Positions 19,616 through 28,649 of a DNA stretch of 64,000 bases are shown here, piece after piece. Each line of letters starts with the position of its first letter. Position 1 is the stretch's first letter. This stretch comes from Flavobacteriia bacterium (GTDB lineage: Bacteria > Bacteroidota > Bacteroidia > Flavobacteriales > Flavobacteriaceae): the NCBI GenBank assembly GCA_004293165.1, contig RDYL01000006.1:62001-126000 (forward strand), in the 5' to 3' direction. The notes beneath the pieces were generated by a model. It made no database searches. It saw only the letters and a program-made list of their open reading frames with translations, and was not told the DNA's origin. The translations under genes and the position numbers were made by a program.

Positions 19616-19984
19616 TTAAAGCACTTCTGGTGCTAATGATACAATTTTCATGAATTGTTTTTCACGAAGTTCTCTGGCAACTGGACCAAAAACACGAGTT
19701 CCTCTCATTTCACCTGCAGCGTTTAACAATACACATGCGTTATCGTCAAAACGGATATAAGATCCATCAGCTCTTCTCACTTCTTTTTTGGTACGTACAA
19801 CTACTGCAGTTGATACCGCTCCTTTTTTAACGTTTCCGTTTGGAGTTGCATCTTTAATTGAAACTACAATTTTGTCACCAACAGAGGCATAACGACGTTT
19901 CGTTCCTCCTAAAACACGGATCGTAAGAACTTCTTTCGCTCCTGTGTTATCTGCTACTTTTAATCTTGACTCTTGTTGTACCAT
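19616..19984 (-). CDS. rplN: 50S ribosomal protein L14
   Basis: A 122-residue five-stranded barrel protein at the subunit interface. It starts [20 protein letters not shown] and carries the signature [20 protein letters not shown] near the C-terminus. Two bases separate it from rpsQ. Confidence 0.97.
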
Positions 19985-19986
19985 AA

Positions 19987-20244
19987 TTACTTAGCTCTTT
20001 CAATGATTTCAACTAATCTCCAACATTTTGATTTAGATAAAGGTCTTGTTTCCATGATCTTTACTGTATCTCCAATGTTACAATCGTTTGTTTCGTCGTG
20101 TGCAACATATTTTTTAGTTTTTAACACGAACTTACCGTATAATGGGTGTTTCACTTTTGTAGTTTGTGACACAACAATAGATTTCTCCATTTTGTTTGAA
20201 GTCACCACACCAATTCTCTCTTTTCTTAAATTTCTTTTTTCCAT
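19987..20244 (-). CDS. rpsQ: 30S ribosomal protein S17
   Basis: An 85-residue OB-fold protein that binds 16S rRNA early. It begins [20 protein letters not shown] and includes the signature [20 protein letters not shown]. It is 18 bases after rpmC and 2 before rplN. Confidence 0.96.
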   Translation of the reverse strand: MEKRNLRKERIGVVTSNKMEKSIVVSQTTKVKHPLYGKFVLKTKKYVAHDETNDCNIGDTVKIMETRPLSKSKCWRLVEIIERAK

Positions 20245-20262
20245 CTTTCAGCTAGTCTACAA

Positions 20263-20454
20263 TTATTGTAACTCTCTTTTAGTTAACTCTGTATGTAATC
20301 TCGCAACTGATCTTCTTAAACCTCTTAATTGAAGAGGATTTTGGATTGGCGAAATTGCATGAGCATTTTTTAGGTCGGTATACGTTTTCTTTAACTGACT
20401 AAGTTGTTCTTGTAACTCAGCTGCAGATAGATTTTTAATTTCTGATTGTTTCAT
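20263..20454 (-). CDS. rpmC: 50S ribosomal protein L29
   Basis: A 63-residue helical-hairpin protein at the tunnel exit. The start MKQSEIKNLSAAELQEQLSQ and the closing signature PLQLRGLRRSVARLHTELTK identify it. Twelve bases separate it from rplP. Confidence 0.95.
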   Translation of the reverse strand: MKQSEIKNLSAAELQEQLSQLKKTYTDLKNAHAISPIQNPLQLRGLRRSVARLHTELTKRELQ

Positions 20455-20466
20455 AATAAATTTTGA

Positions 20467-20886
20467 TTATGCTTCGAAATCTCTAGCAACGATAAACTTA
20501 GTTTTAACAGGAAGTTTTTGAGCTGCTAAGCGTAAAGCTTCTTTTGCAACTGATAGAGGAACTCCTCCAACTTCAAACATAATTTTACCAGGTTTAACAA
20601 CTGCAGCCCAATACTCAACTGCACCTTTACCTTTACCCATACGTACTTCTAATGGTTTCTTTGTAATAGGTTTATCTGGAAATATTTTGATCCATAATTG
20701 ACCTTCTCTTTTCATGAAACGTGTTGCTGCGATACGAGCTGCTTCAATTTGACGAGAAGTAATAAATGAAGAATCTAAAGATTTGATACCAAACATTCCA
20801 TTTGAAAGCTCGTGTCCTCTTTGAGAAACGCCTTTCATTCTACCTTTCTGTACCTTACGGTATTTTGTTCTTTTAGGCTGTAACAT
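20467..20886 (-). CDS. rplP: 50S ribosomal protein L16
   Basis: A 139-residue protein that shapes the A-site tRNA pocket. It starts [20 protein letters not shown] and contains the signature segments [20 protein letters not shown] and [20 protein letters not shown]. It follows rpsC by 19 bases. Confidence 0.97.
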   Translation of the reverse strand: MLQPKRTKYRKVQKGRMKGVSQRGHELSNGMFGIKSLDSSFITSRQIEAARIAATRFMKREGQLWIKIFPDKPITKKPLEVRMGKGKGAVEYWAAVVKPGKIMFEVGGVPLSVAKEALRLAAQKLPVKTKFIVARDFEA

Positions 20887-20905
20887 TTTTCTTTAGTTTA
20901 AATAA

Positions 20906-21640
20906 TTACTTTCTTTTGCGTGCGTTTGGCTTATTTCCATCTCTTTTTGGAGCAGAAGATCCTGAAGGTTTAGACTTTTGTTTGTCCATTCCTACTAACG
21001 GAGAAAGATCTCTTTTTCCATAAACCTCACCTTTCATTATCCATACTTTGATTCCCATTCTACCATAAGTAGTATGTGCTTCAGCTAATGAATAATCAAT
21101 ATCAGCTCTGAAAGTTGACAAAGGAATTCTACCTTCTTTAAAGTTTTCTGAACGTGCCATTTCAGCACCATTCAAACGACCAGAAATTTGAACTTTAATA
21201 CCTTCTGCGTTCATACGCATAGCAGCAGCAATAGCCATTTTAATTGCACGTCTGTATGAAATTCTACTTTCAATTTGACGAGCAATACTTGTTCCTACTA
21301 AATAAGCATCAAGTTCAGGTCTTTTAATTTCAAAGATGTTGATTTGAACCTCTTTGTCAGTAATTTTCTTAAGTTCTTCTTTTAACTTGTCTACCTCTTG
21401 ACCACCTTTTCCGATAATGATACCAGGTCTAGCAGTAGTGATAGTAACGGTTACAAGTTTTAAAGTTCTTTCGATAATTATTTTTGATACACTAGCTTTA
21501 GATAAACGAGCATGGATATACTTTCTGATTTTATAATCTTCAGCGATTTTATCACCGTAATCATTTCCACCATACCAGTTTGAATCCCATCCTCTGATGA
21601 TTCCAAGTCTATTTCCTATTGGATTTGTCTTTTGTCCCAT
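20906..21640 (-). CDS. rpsC: 30S ribosomal protein S3
   Basis: A 244-residue protein at the mRNA entry site. The KH domain is visible ([20 protein letters not shown]), followed by the C-terminal domain ([20 protein letters not shown] and [20 protein letters not shown]). The last 30 residues are a basic, probably disordered tail ([20 protein letters not shown]). It lies five bases after rplV. Confidence 0.97.
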   Translation of the reverse strand: MGQKTNPIGNRLGIIRGWDSNWYGGNDYGDKIAEDYKIRKYIHARLSKASVSKIIIERTLKLVTVTITTARPGIIIGKGGQEVDKLKEELKKITDKEVQINIFEIKRPELDAYLVGTSIARQIESRISYRRAIKMAIAAAMRMNAEGIKVQISGRLNGAEMARSENFKEGRIPLSTFRADIDYSLAEAHTTYGRMGIKVWIMKGEVYGKRDLSPLVGMDKQKSKPSGSSAPKRDGNKPNARKRK

Positions 21641-21645
21641 CTTAA

Positions 21646-22056
21646 TTAATTGCTTTGTGTGTTATCATTTGATCCTAACACGATTGTTACGTGATTAGAA
21701 CGCTTTCTAATTCTGTGTGCACGACCTTGTGGAGCTGGACGAAGTCTTTTTAACATCATTCCACCATCTACTGTAATCGTTTTTACAAATAAGCCTGCTT
21801 CTTCTAAATTAGCATCCTCGTTTTTCTGAACATAATTATTTATGGCAGATAACAACAATTTTTCTAATTTTCTTGAAGCTTCTTTTTGACTAAATCTTAA
21901 TATATTAAGAGCTAATTCTACTTTCTGACCTCTAACTAAATCTGCTACTAAACGCATTTTTCTAGGTGAAGTTGGACAGTTATTTAATTTAGCAAAAGCA
22001 ACATGTTTTTTTGCCTCTTTAGTCTGCTCTGCTCTTTCTCTTTTACGAACTCCCAT
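21646..22056 (-). CDS. rplV: 50S ribosomal protein L22
   Basis: A 136-residue protein lining the exit tunnel. The core begins [20 protein letters not shown], with the hairpin-loop signature [20 protein letters not shown] and [16 protein letters not shown] at the end. About 20 basic residues precede the core. It follows rpsS by nine bases. Confidence 0.96.
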   Translation of the reverse strand: MGVRKRERAEQTKEAKKHVAFAKLNNCPTSPRKMRLVADLVRGQKVELALNILRFSQKEASRKLEKLLLSAINNYVQKNEDANLEEAGLFVKTITVDGGMMLKRLRPAPQGRAHRIRKRSNHVTIVLGSNDNTQSN

Positions 22057-22065
22057 AGCTTCCTA

Positions 22066-22344
22066 TTATTTTTTACCTTTATTTTTAGCCCCAGCATGAC
22101 CTCTAAAAGATCTTGTTGGTGAAAACTCTCCTAATTTGTGTCCTACCATGTTTTCTGTAACGTAAACTGGTACAAACTGACGACCATTGTGAACTGCGAT
22201 TGTCTGTCCAACGAAATCTGGAGTAATCATTGATGCTCTAGACCAAGTCTTAACAACACCTTTATTACCACCTGCGATATTTTCTTGAACTTTCTTCTCT
22301 AATTTATAGTGAACAAATGGTCCTTTTTTTAATGAACGTGCCAT
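22066..22344 (-). CDS. rpsS: 30S ribosomal protein S19
   Basis: A 92-residue head protein. It begins [20 protein letters not shown] and contains the family stretch [20 protein letters not shown] and [20 protein letters not shown]. Ten bases separate it from rplB. Confidence 0.97.
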   Translation of the reverse strand: MARSLKKGPFVHYKLEKKVQENIAGGNKGVVKTWSRASMITPDFVGQTIAVHNGRQFVPVYVTENMVGHKLGEFSPTRSFRGHAGAKNKGKK

Positions 22345-22354
22345 GTCTATCTAA

Positions 22355-23179
22355 TTATTTCTTTCTACGTTCTACAATATACTTATTACTCGGGTTAACT
22401 TTAGAACGAGTTCTATAACCTTTAGCAGGTAAACCTTTTCTAGAACGTGGATGACCTCCAGATGAACGTCCTTCACCACCTCCCATAGGGTGATCTACTG
22501 GGTTCATTGCTACTGGTCTTGTTCTTGGTCTTCTACCTAACCATCTTGATCTACCAGCTTTACCTGATACGATTAATTGGTGGTCTGAATTAGAAACTGC
22601 TCCAATTGTTGCTGAACAAGTTAACAAGATTAATCTTGTTTCACCTGATGGCATTTTAATTGTAGCATATTTTCCATCTCTTGCCATCAATTGAGCAAAA
22701 GTTCCTGCAGAACGAGCGATAACAGCTCCTTGACCTGGTCTTAATTCGATACACGAAATAACAGTTCCTAGAGGAATCTTACTTAAAGGCATTGCATTTC
22801 CAATTTCTGGAGACGCATCAACACCTGAAACTACAGTTTGTCCAACTTGTAATCCATTTTGTGCAATGATGTAAGTTTTAGCTCCATCAGCATAATACAA
22901 TAATGAAATAAAAGCTGAACGATTTGGATCGTACTCGATTGTTTTAACTGTAGCTGGAATCCCATCTTTAGTTCTTTTAAAATCGATAATACGATACTTT
23001 TGTTTGTGACCACCGCCTGTGTAACGCATGGTCATTTTTCCTTGACTATTTCTACCTCCAGAGTTTTTTTTCGGTGCGATCAATGAACGCTCCGGCTTAT
23101 CAGTTGTAATAGTGTCAAAGCTATTAACAACTCTAAATCGCTGACCCGGGGTAATAGGTTTTAATTTTCTAACTGACAT
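22355..23179 (-). CDS. rplB: 50S ribosomal protein L2
   Basis: A 274-residue protein needed for subunit joining and peptidyl transferase activity. It shows [20 protein letters not shown] at the start, the OB and SH3-like domains, and the C-terminal signature [20 protein letters not shown] with the conserved His of the peptidyl transferase neighbourhood. It is six bases after rplW. Confidence 0.97.
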   Translation of the reverse strand: MSVRKLKPITPGQRFRVVNSFDTITTDKPERSLIAPKKNSGGRNSQGKMTMRYTGGGHKQKYRIIDFKRTKDGIPATVKTIEYDPNRSAFISLLYYADGAKTYIIAQNGLQVGQTVVSGVDASPEIGNAMPLSKIPLGTVISCIELRPGQGAVIARSAGTFAQLMARDGKYATIKMPSGETRLILLTCSATIGAVSNSDHQLIVSGKAGRSRWLGRRPRTRPVAMNPVDHPMGGGEGRSSGGHPRSRKGLPAKGYRTRSKVNPSNKYIVERRKK

Positions 23180-23185
23180 TTTCTA

Positions 23186-23476
23186 TTAGATATTAGTATA
23201 AAAATCTATTGTTTCTCCCTCTTGAACTTGTACAATTGCTTTTTTGTAAGCATTTGTTTTCCCACTGATTAAACCACTTTTAGTATATTTAACACTTCTA
23301 TCAGCTCTATAGTTCATTGTATTAACGTTAACTACATTCACACCAAAAGCAGCTTCAATAGCATTTTTGATTTGAATTTTGTTAGCAGTTTTAGCAACTA
23401 CAAAACCAAAACGGTTAAAAATTTCACCATCTTTAGTTATTTTCTCAGTTATAATAGGCTTAATTATGATACTCAT
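23186..23476 (-). CDS. rplW: 50S ribosomal protein L23
   Basis: A 96-residue tunnel-exit protein and docking site for trigger factor and SRP. It starts MSIIIKPIITEKITKDGEIF, with the conserved AFGVNVVNVNTMNYRADRS region. Seven bases separate it from rplD. Confidence 0.96.
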   Translation of the reverse strand: MSIIIKPIITEKITKDGEIFNRFGFVVAKTANKIQIKNAIEAAFGVNVVNVNTMNYRADRSVKYTKSGLISGKTNAYKKAIVQVQEGETIDFYTNI

Positions 23477-23483
23477 AATCTTA

Positions 23484-24113
23484 TTATTTACTTAAATTAG
23501 CTTCAATTACATCTACAGAACCTTCTAAAAGAACTAGACTTTTTGCGTTTAAAATCGCATAAGTACTTAATTCCGAAGTAGTTACAACGTTAGACGTTTT
23601 TAAATTTCGTGACGACAAATATACATTTTTATTTGTATCACCCAACACAAATAAAGATTTTTTATTCTCTAACCCTAAAGATTTCAATACGTTAATGAAA
23701 TTTTTAGTGTTTGGTGTATCAAATGTAAAATCTTCAACTACCACTAAATTTGACTCTTTTACTTTCAAAGAAAAAGCTGATTTACGAGCTAATCTTTTTA
23801 AGTTTTTGTTCAATTTGAATGAATAGCTTCTTGGTCTTGGTCCAAAAACTGTACCTCCACCTTTAAACAATGGATTTTTAGCAGATCCTGCACGAGCAGT
23901 ACCTGTTCCTTTTTGTTTTTTAATTTTACGAGTACTTCCTGCAACTTCAGCTCTTTCTTTAGCTTTGTGGTTCCCTTGTCTTTGATTCGCCAAATATTGC
24001 TTTACATCTAAATATACAGCATGTTTGTTTGGCTCGATTGCGAAAACTGAATCAGAAAGTTGAACTTTTCTTCCAGTTTCTTTTCCGTTGATATCTAAAA
24101 CTTTTACTTCCAT
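23484..24113 (-). CDS. rplD: 50S ribosomal protein L4
   Basis: A 209-residue tunnel protein that in E. coli represses its own operon. The frame is open further upstream inside rplC, but [20 protein letters not shown] at 24113 is the natural start, and its ATG shares one base with the rplC stop (TAATG), a sign of translational coupling. The extended loop (KIKKQKGTGTARAGSAKNPL) and the FGPRPRSYSFKLNKN segment identify it. Confidence 0.96.
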   Translation of the reverse strand: MEVKVLDINGKETGRKVQLSDSVFAIEPNKHAVYLDVKQYLANQRQGNHKAKERAEVAGSTRKIKKQKGTGTARAGSAKNPLFKGGGTVFGPRPRSYSFKLNKNLKRLARKSAFSLKVKESNLVVVEDFTFDTPNTKNFINVLKSLGLENKKSLFVLGDTNKNVYLSSRNLKTSNVVTTSELSTYAILNAKSLVLLEGSVDVIEANLSK

Positions 24114-24730
24114 TACTTCTGAATGATTACATAAGAGTTTTTGTGACCTGGTACACAACCTTTTATTACTAAAAGATTTTTCTCACCAACCACTTTTAAA
24201 ACTCTAAGGTTTTGTACTGTTACATTATCTCCTCCCATTCTTCCAGCCATACGCATTCCTTTGAATACTCTAGATGGATAAGATGAAGCTCCTACAGAAC
24301 CAGGCGCTCTTAAACGGTTATGTTGACCGTGTGTTGCTTGTCCAACACCGCCAAAACCATGACGTTTAACAACTCCTTGAAATCCTCTACCTTTAGAAAC
24401 TCCTACAACATCAACAAATTCACCTTCGGCGAATAAGTCAACAGCGATTACATCGCCTAATTTGTACTCCTGATCAAAACCTTTGAATTCAACGACTTTC
24501 TTCTTCGCAGCTGTTCCCGCTTTCTTAAAGTGACCTAACTCAGCTTTAATAGAACGTTTTTCAGCTTTGTCATCGAAACCTAACTGAATAGCAGAATATC
24601 CATCTACTTCATTGGTTCTGACTTGGGTAACAACGCATGGACCACACTCGATTACAGTACAAGGAATATTTTTCCCGTTCTCATCAAAGATGCTAGTCAT
24701 GCCAATTTTTCTTCCGATTAACCCAGACAT
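24113..24730 (-). CDS. rplC: 50S ribosomal protein L3
   Basis: A 205-residue early-assembly protein. It begins [20 protein letters not shown] and carries the long internal extension ([20 protein letters not shown]), the site of the conserved Gln that is methylated in some bacteria. It heads the second transcription unit of the cluster, after a terminator and a promoter; rpsJ, its usual operon partner, belongs to the unit before. Confidence 0.96.
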   Translation of the reverse strand: MSGLIGRKIGMTSIFDENGKNIPCTVIECGPCVVTQVRTNEVDGYSAIQLGFDDKAEKRSIKAELGHFKKAGTAAKKKVVEFKGFDQEYKLGDVIAVDLFAEGEFVDVVGVSKGRGFQGVVKRHGFGGVGQATHGQHNRLRAPGSVGASSYPSRVFKGMRMAGRMGGDNVTVQNLRVLKVVGEKNLLVIKGCVPGHKNSYVIIQK

Positions 24731-24776
24731 ATTAAACTAATTATTAATTAAACTCTTATTTATAATACAAATAGTA

Positions 24777-24806
24777 TTTGCACACTACTCATTTTGAGGG
24801 TGCAAA
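24777..24806. repeat. Interrupted inverted repeat at the rplC promoter
   Basis: TTTGCAC at 24777-24783 and GTGCAAA at 24800-24806 are exactly complementary and enclose a second pair CTCA / TGAG (24788-24791, 24795-24798). The repeat overlaps the -7 box and predicted start site of the rplC promoter. It may be an operator or an element at the 5' end of the transcript. Confidence 0.5.
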
Positions 24807-24834
24807 TATATAAATTATTTTTTAATTATCGCAA
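24803..24834 (-). promoter_or_regulatory. Promoter of the rplC transcription unit
   Basis: Minus-strand TTG (24832-24834), 21 bases of spacer and TATATTTG (24803-24810), matching the Bacteroidota consensus. It lies between the rpsJ terminator and rplC, with a predicted leader of about 65 bases. Confidence 0.72.
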
Positions 24835-24901
24835 AAATAAATAGTTAAGTAAAAAAACCTTATGAAAAGATATTTTCACCTTCTAAAAATGATAAGAAAA
24901 A

Positions 24902-24932
24902 AACCGTAATGCTTGAAACATTAACGGTTTTT
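24902..24932 (-). terminator. Terminator after rpsJ
   Basis: AACCGTAATG pairs with CATTAACGGTT (one bulge) around a seven-base loop, with an A-run on the left that gives a U-run in the minus direction. It ends the rpsL-rpsG-fusA-rpsJ unit 32 bases after the rpsJ stop. It separates rpsJ from rplC. Confidence 0.8.
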
Positions 24933-24963
24933 TCTATTATTGCGATTTTACAATCTAAATCAA

Positions 24964-25269
24964 TTATACTTTGATTTCTACTTCAACTCCGCTTGGTAAC
25001 TCTAATTTCATTAAAGCATCGATTGTTTTTGAAGAAGAACTATAGATATCTAATAGTCTCTTGTATGAACTTAATTCGAACTGCTCTCTTGATTTTTTGT
25101 TAACGTGTGGAGAACGTAATACAGTAAAAATCTTTTTGTGAGTTGGTAATGGAATTGGACCCGTCACTACTGCACCTGTACTTTTTACAGTTTTTACAAT
25201 CTTCTCTGCTGATTTATCAACCAACATGTGATCGTAAGATTTTAATTTTATTCTGATTTTTTGACTCAT
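24964..25269 (-). CDS. rpsJ: 30S ribosomal protein S10
   Basis: A 101-residue head protein, also the NusE antitermination factor. It begins [20 protein letters not shown] and has the signature [20 protein letters not shown]. It is the last gene of the rpsL unit, 11 bases after fusA, and is followed by a terminator instead of running straight into rplC. Confidence 0.97.
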   Translation of the reverse strand: MSQKIRIKLKSYDHMLVDKSAEKIVKTVKSTGAVVTGPIPLPTHKKIFTVLRSPHVNKKSREQFELSSYKRLLDIYSSSSKTIDALMKLELPSGVEVEIKV

Positions 25270-25280
25270 TTTCTTAAAAA

Positions 25281-27437
25281 TTAAGCGTTACCTTTTGCTT
25301 TTTTGATTACAGCTTCTGAAATATTAGAAGGTGTTTCTGCATAATGTGAAAACTCCATTGTTGATGTAGCTCTACCTGATGATAATGTTCTTAATGTAGT
25401 TACATAACCAAACATTTCTGATAAAGGCACATCTGCTTTGATAGTTTTAGCACCATTTCTATCACCCATGTCATTTACTTGACCTCTACGACGGTTCAAG
25501 TCACCAACGATATCACCCATATTTTCTTCTGGAGTAATAACTTCAATTTTCATGATTGGCTCAAGAATAACTGCACCAGCAGCACGACCTACTTCTTTAT
25601 ATCCCATTTTAGCTGCTAATTCGAAAGAAAGAGCATCAGAATCCACAGGGTGGAAAGATCCGTCTAATAAAGTTACTTTTAAACTATCTACTGCATATCC
25701 TGCTAGAGGACCTGCTTTCATAGCTTCTCTGAAACCTTTTTCAACAGCTGGAATATATTCTTTTGGTACGTTACCACCTTTAACTTCATTAACAAACTGT
25801 AATCCCATAGGAGCTTTACCGTCTACTAAATCAGCAGGTTCTAAACGGAATACGATATCACCAAATTTACCACGACCTCCAGATTGCTTTTTGTAAGTTT
25901 CTCTGTGTTGTGCTGATTTTGTGAACGCTTCTTTATATTCTACTTGTGGCTCACCTTGGTTAACCTCAACTTTAAACTCACGTTTCATACGATCCACAAG
26001 GATGTCTAAGTGTAACTCACCCATGCCTGAAATAATCGTTTGACCTGAAGCCTCATCCGTTCTAACTGTAAACGTTGGATCTTCTTCAGCTAATTTAGCT
26101 AAAGCCATACCCATTTTATCTACGTCAGCTTTTGTTTTTGGCTCAATTGCGATACCAATTACAGGATCAGGGAATTTCATTGACTCAAGGATAATTGGGT
26201 GTTTTTCATCACACATTGTATCTCCAGTCTTGATATCTTTAAATCCTACAGCAGCTCCAATATCTCCAGCCTCAATATATTCGATTGGATTTTGTTTGTT
26301 AGCGTGCATTTGGTAAATACGAGATATACGCTCTTTGTTTCCTGAACGAGTGTTCAAAATATAAGAACCTGCATCTAAACGACCTGAATAAGCACGGAAG
26401 AAAGCTAAACGTCCAACATAAGGGTCAGTAGCAATTTTAAATGCTAAAGCTGCAAACGGCTCTTTTGGATCAGGACGACGTAAAATTTTCTTTTGATCTT
26501 CTTCTAATAAGTCAGCATCATCAGGGTGAATTCCTTCGATACCTTCTTTATCCATTGGAGATGGTAAGTATTTACATACTGCATCTAACATGAACTGAAC
26601 ACCTTTATTTTTGAAAGAAGAACCAGCAATCATAGGAATGATAGCCATGTCAATTGTAGCAGCTCTTAAAGCTGTATTGATTTCTTCCTCAGTAATAGAG
26701 TTTTCATCTTCCATGTATTTCTCCAACAAGTTTTCGTCGTAAGTAGCAATCTCTTCAATTAAAATTGAACGATACTCTTTTACTTCGTCAACCATATCAG
26801 CTGGAATAGGCACGATATCAAAAGTAGCCCCTTGTGTTTCGTCATGCCAAATAATAGCTTGGTTTTTTACTAAGTCAACAACTCCTTTAAAGTCATTTTC
26901 TTCACCAATTGGTAAAGTAATTGCAACAGCGTTAGATTTTAACATATCTCTAACTTGTTGACAAACATTTAAGAAGTTAGAACCTTGACGGTCCATTTTG
27001 TTTACGAATCCCATACGTGGAACTCTGTATTGGTCAGCTAATCTCCAGTTAGTTTCAGATTGAGGCTCAACACCATCAACCGCACTAAATAAGAATACTA
27101 AACCATCTAATACACGTAACGAACGGTTTACCTCAACTGTAAAGTCAACGTGTCCCGGTGTATCGATAATATTAAAGTGGTATGGTAATGTCTCTGGCAA
27201 TACTTTTCCTTGCTCTGTTGGGAAATTCCATTCACAAGTTGTAGCAGCTGAAGTAATTGTAATACCTCTTTCTTGCTCTTGTGCCATCCAGTCCATTGTT
27301 GCGGCACCATCATGTACTTCACCAATTTTGTGTGATTTTCCTGTATAGAATAAGATACGCTCAGTTGTTGTTGTTTTACCAGCATCAATGTGAGCAGCAA
27401 TTCCAATATTTCTTGTATATTTTAAATCTCTAGCCAT
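25281..27437 (-). CDS. fusA: Elongation factor G
   Basis: A 718-residue GTPase that drives translocation. The G1 loop is [16 protein letters not shown] (residues 14-29), the switch II motif is [19 protein letters not shown], and the base-recognition motif is [11 protein letters not shown]. Domains II to V follow in order, with the domain IV segment [11 protein letters not shown] and the [20 protein letters not shown] stretch of domain V. Eleven bases separate it from rpsG and from rpsJ, so it is transcribed with both. Confidence 0.98.
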   Translation of the reverse strand: MARDLKYTRNIGIAAHIDAGKTTTTERILFYTGKSHKIGEVHDGAATMDWMAQEQERGITITSAATTCEWNFPTEQGKVLPETLPYHFNIIDTPGHVDFTVEVNRSLRVLDGLVFLFSAVDGVEPQSETNWRLADQYRVPRMGFVNKMDRQGSNFLNVCQQVRDMLKSNAVAITLPIGEENDFKGVVDLVKNQAIIWHDETQGATFDIVPIPADMVDEVKEYRSILIEEIATYDENLLEKYMEDENSITEEEINTALRAATIDMAIIPMIAGSSFKNKGVQFMLDAVCKYLPSPMDKEGIEGIHPDDADLLEEDQKKILRRPDPKEPFAALAFKIATDPYVGRLAFFRAYSGRLDAGSYILNTRSGNKERISRIYQMHANKQNPIEYIEAGDIGAAVGFKDIKTGDTMCDEKHPIILESMKFPDPVIGIAIEPKTKADVDKMGMALAKLAEEDPTFTVRTDEASGQTIISGMGELHLDILVDRMKREFKVEVNQGEPQVEYKEAFTKSAQHRETYKKQSGGRGKFGDIVFRLEPADLVDGKAPMGLQFVNEVKGGNVPKEYIPAVEKGFREAMKAGPLAGYAVDSLKVTLLDGSFHPVDSDALSFELAAKMGYKEVGRAAGAVILEPIMKIEVITPEENMGDIVGDLNRRRGQVNDMGDRNGAKTIKADVPLSEMFGYVTTLRTLSSGRATSTMEFSHYAETPSNISEAVIKKAKGNA

Positions 27438-27448
27438 TTCTGTACGAA

Positions 27449-27925
27449 TTAAAATCTAAAGTGAGAGAATGCTTTATTAGCATCTGCCATTTTGTGAGTA
27501 TCCATTCTTTTCTTAACAGCAGCACCTTCTTCTTTAGCCGCAGCTAAAATTTCAGAAGCTAATTTACCTGCCATTGATTTTTCGTTTCTTCTTCTTGCAT
27601 AAAGAATCATCCATTTGATAGCATAAGAAATCTTTCTATCTGGACGAATTTGCATTGGAATTTGGAATGTAGCTCCACCCACTCTACGTGAACGAACTTC
27701 TACGTGAGGCATAACATTTGTTAATGCATCTTTCCATACTTCTAAAGCAGATTTTTCTGCATCTTGCTTTTTAGTTTCAACGATTTCTAATGCATCATAG
27801 AAAACTTTAAAAGCTGTTGATTTTTTACCATCCCACATTAAGTTGTTCACGAAACGTGTTACTAACTGATCGTTAAATTTTGGATCTGGTAAAAGTGGTC
27901 TTTTTTTGGCCGCTCTTTTTCTCAT
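27449..27925 (-). CDS. rpsG: 30S ribosomal protein S7
   Basis: A 158-residue primary binder of the 3' domain of 16S rRNA. It begins [20 protein letters not shown] with the S7 signature, and [20 protein letters not shown] follows at about residue 82. In E. coli S7 represses the str operon. It is 24 bases after rpsL. Confidence 0.97.
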   Translation of the reverse strand: MRKRAAKKRPLLPDPKFNDQLVTRFVNNLMWDGKKSTAFKVFYDALEIVETKKQDAEKSALEVWKDALTNVMPHVEVRSRRVGGATFQIPMQIRPDRKISYAIKWMILYARRRNEKSMAGKLASEILAAAKEEGAAVKKRMDTHKMADANKAFSHFRF

Positions 27926-27949
27926 GTCTTTTCTTTAAAAGATTTTAAA

Positions 27950-28357
27950 TTACTTTTTCTTTCCAGTTGGTGCAGGTGCTTGTCCTGGTTTTGGACGTTT
28001 TGCTCCATACTTAGATCTACGTTGTGTTCTTCCTGCAACACCCGCAGTGTCTAATGCTCCACGTACGATGTGGTAACGTACACCTGGTAAATCTTTTACT
28101 CTTCCACCTCTAACTAATACTATCGAGTGCTCTTGTAGATTGTGACCTTCTCCAGGAATGTATGCATTCACCTCGTTACCGTTTGTTAAACGAACCCTAG
28201 CTACCTTTCTCATTGCTGAGTTTGGTTTTTTAGGAGTTGTTGTGTAAACACGAGTACACACACCTCTTCTTTGAGGACAAGAATCTAAAGCAGCCGATTT
28301 ACTCTTCTTAGTTATTTGGGTTCTCCCTGTTCTTACTAATTGTTGAATTGTTGGCAT
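27950..28357 (-). CDS. rpsL: 30S ribosomal protein S12
   Basis: A 135-residue decoding-centre protein. The regions where streptomycin-resistance changes arise read [16 protein letters not shown] and [19 protein letters not shown], which look wild type. It begins [20 protein letters not shown] and ends in a short basic Pro/Lys tail. It is the first gene of the str unit and has a consensus promoter upstream. Confidence 0.98.
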   Translation of the reverse strand: MPTIQQLVRTGRTQITKKSKSAALDSCPQRRGVCTRVYTTTPKKPNSAMRKVARVRLTNGNEVNAYIPGEGHNLQEHSIVLVRGGRVKDLPGVRYHIVRGALDTAGVAGRTQRRSKYGAKRPKPGQAPAPTGKKK

Positions 28358-28410
28358 AATTAAATACTAAAAATTTTTACTGTTTAAAATTCCCGCTTTT
28401 TACGGGGTTG

Positions 28411-28441
28411 CAAATGTAGGAATTATTTTTTACTTTCCAAA
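28411..28441 (-). promoter_or_regulatory. Promoter of rpsL-rpsG-fusA-rpsJ
   Basis: On the minus strand TTTG (28438-28441), exactly 19 bases, then TACATTTG (28411-28418): an ideal Bacteroidota vegetative promoter. A small hairpin (CCCG / CGGG, 28392-28406) lies at the predicted 5' end of the transcript, about 40 bases before the rpsL start. Confidence 0.78.
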
Positions 28442-28523
28442 TCATAATTTATTAATTTTCAATATGATTGTGTTTTGGTAGTGTTTTGATTTGTATTGAG
28501 TTACAAAAAAGAAAGACAAATTC

Positions 28524-28592
28524 AAGCTAGCCCCGATGGGAGCAAACTACCATGTAGTGCGGACAGCGGGAACATGGCAACCAAAAATTCCC
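28524..28592 (+). ncRNA. Structured RNA candidate (AGCCCCGAT...GCGGACAGCGGGA element)
   Basis: The stretch CTAGCCCCGATGGGAGC (from 28527), a hairpin ACTAC-CAT-GTAGT (28546-28558), then GCGGACAGCGGGA (28559-28571) has the layout of an element I recall as recurring between genes in flavobacterial genomes, with a variable hairpin in the middle and CCCG/CGGG pairing between the flanks. CCATGT can alternatively pair with ACATGG (28572-28577). I associate it tentatively with the Rfam Flavo-1 RNA, but could not check this. The orientation shown follows the usual reading. It lies 60-125 bases before the Omp85-like gene. Confidence 0.5.
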
Positions 28593-28649
28593 AAGTCATT
28601 CGCTACTGCAAATAAAATTTATTTTACTTTTTTTCGTTTCTTTACTGCT

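Noticed and set aside
22831..23013. Open frames on alternative frames or opposite strand inside ribosomal, fusA and macroglobulin genes
   Set aside because: They lie wholly within strongly conserved genes, lack recognisable domains and have compositions expected of shadow frames.
24114..24158. Upstream start for rplD inside rplC
   Set aside because: The ATG at 24113 shares a base with the rplC stop and begins with the conserved L4 N-terminus.
28536..28649. Upstream ATG for the Omp85-like gene
   Set aside because: It lies inside the structured-RNA-like element and would bury the signal peptide that starts at 28650.
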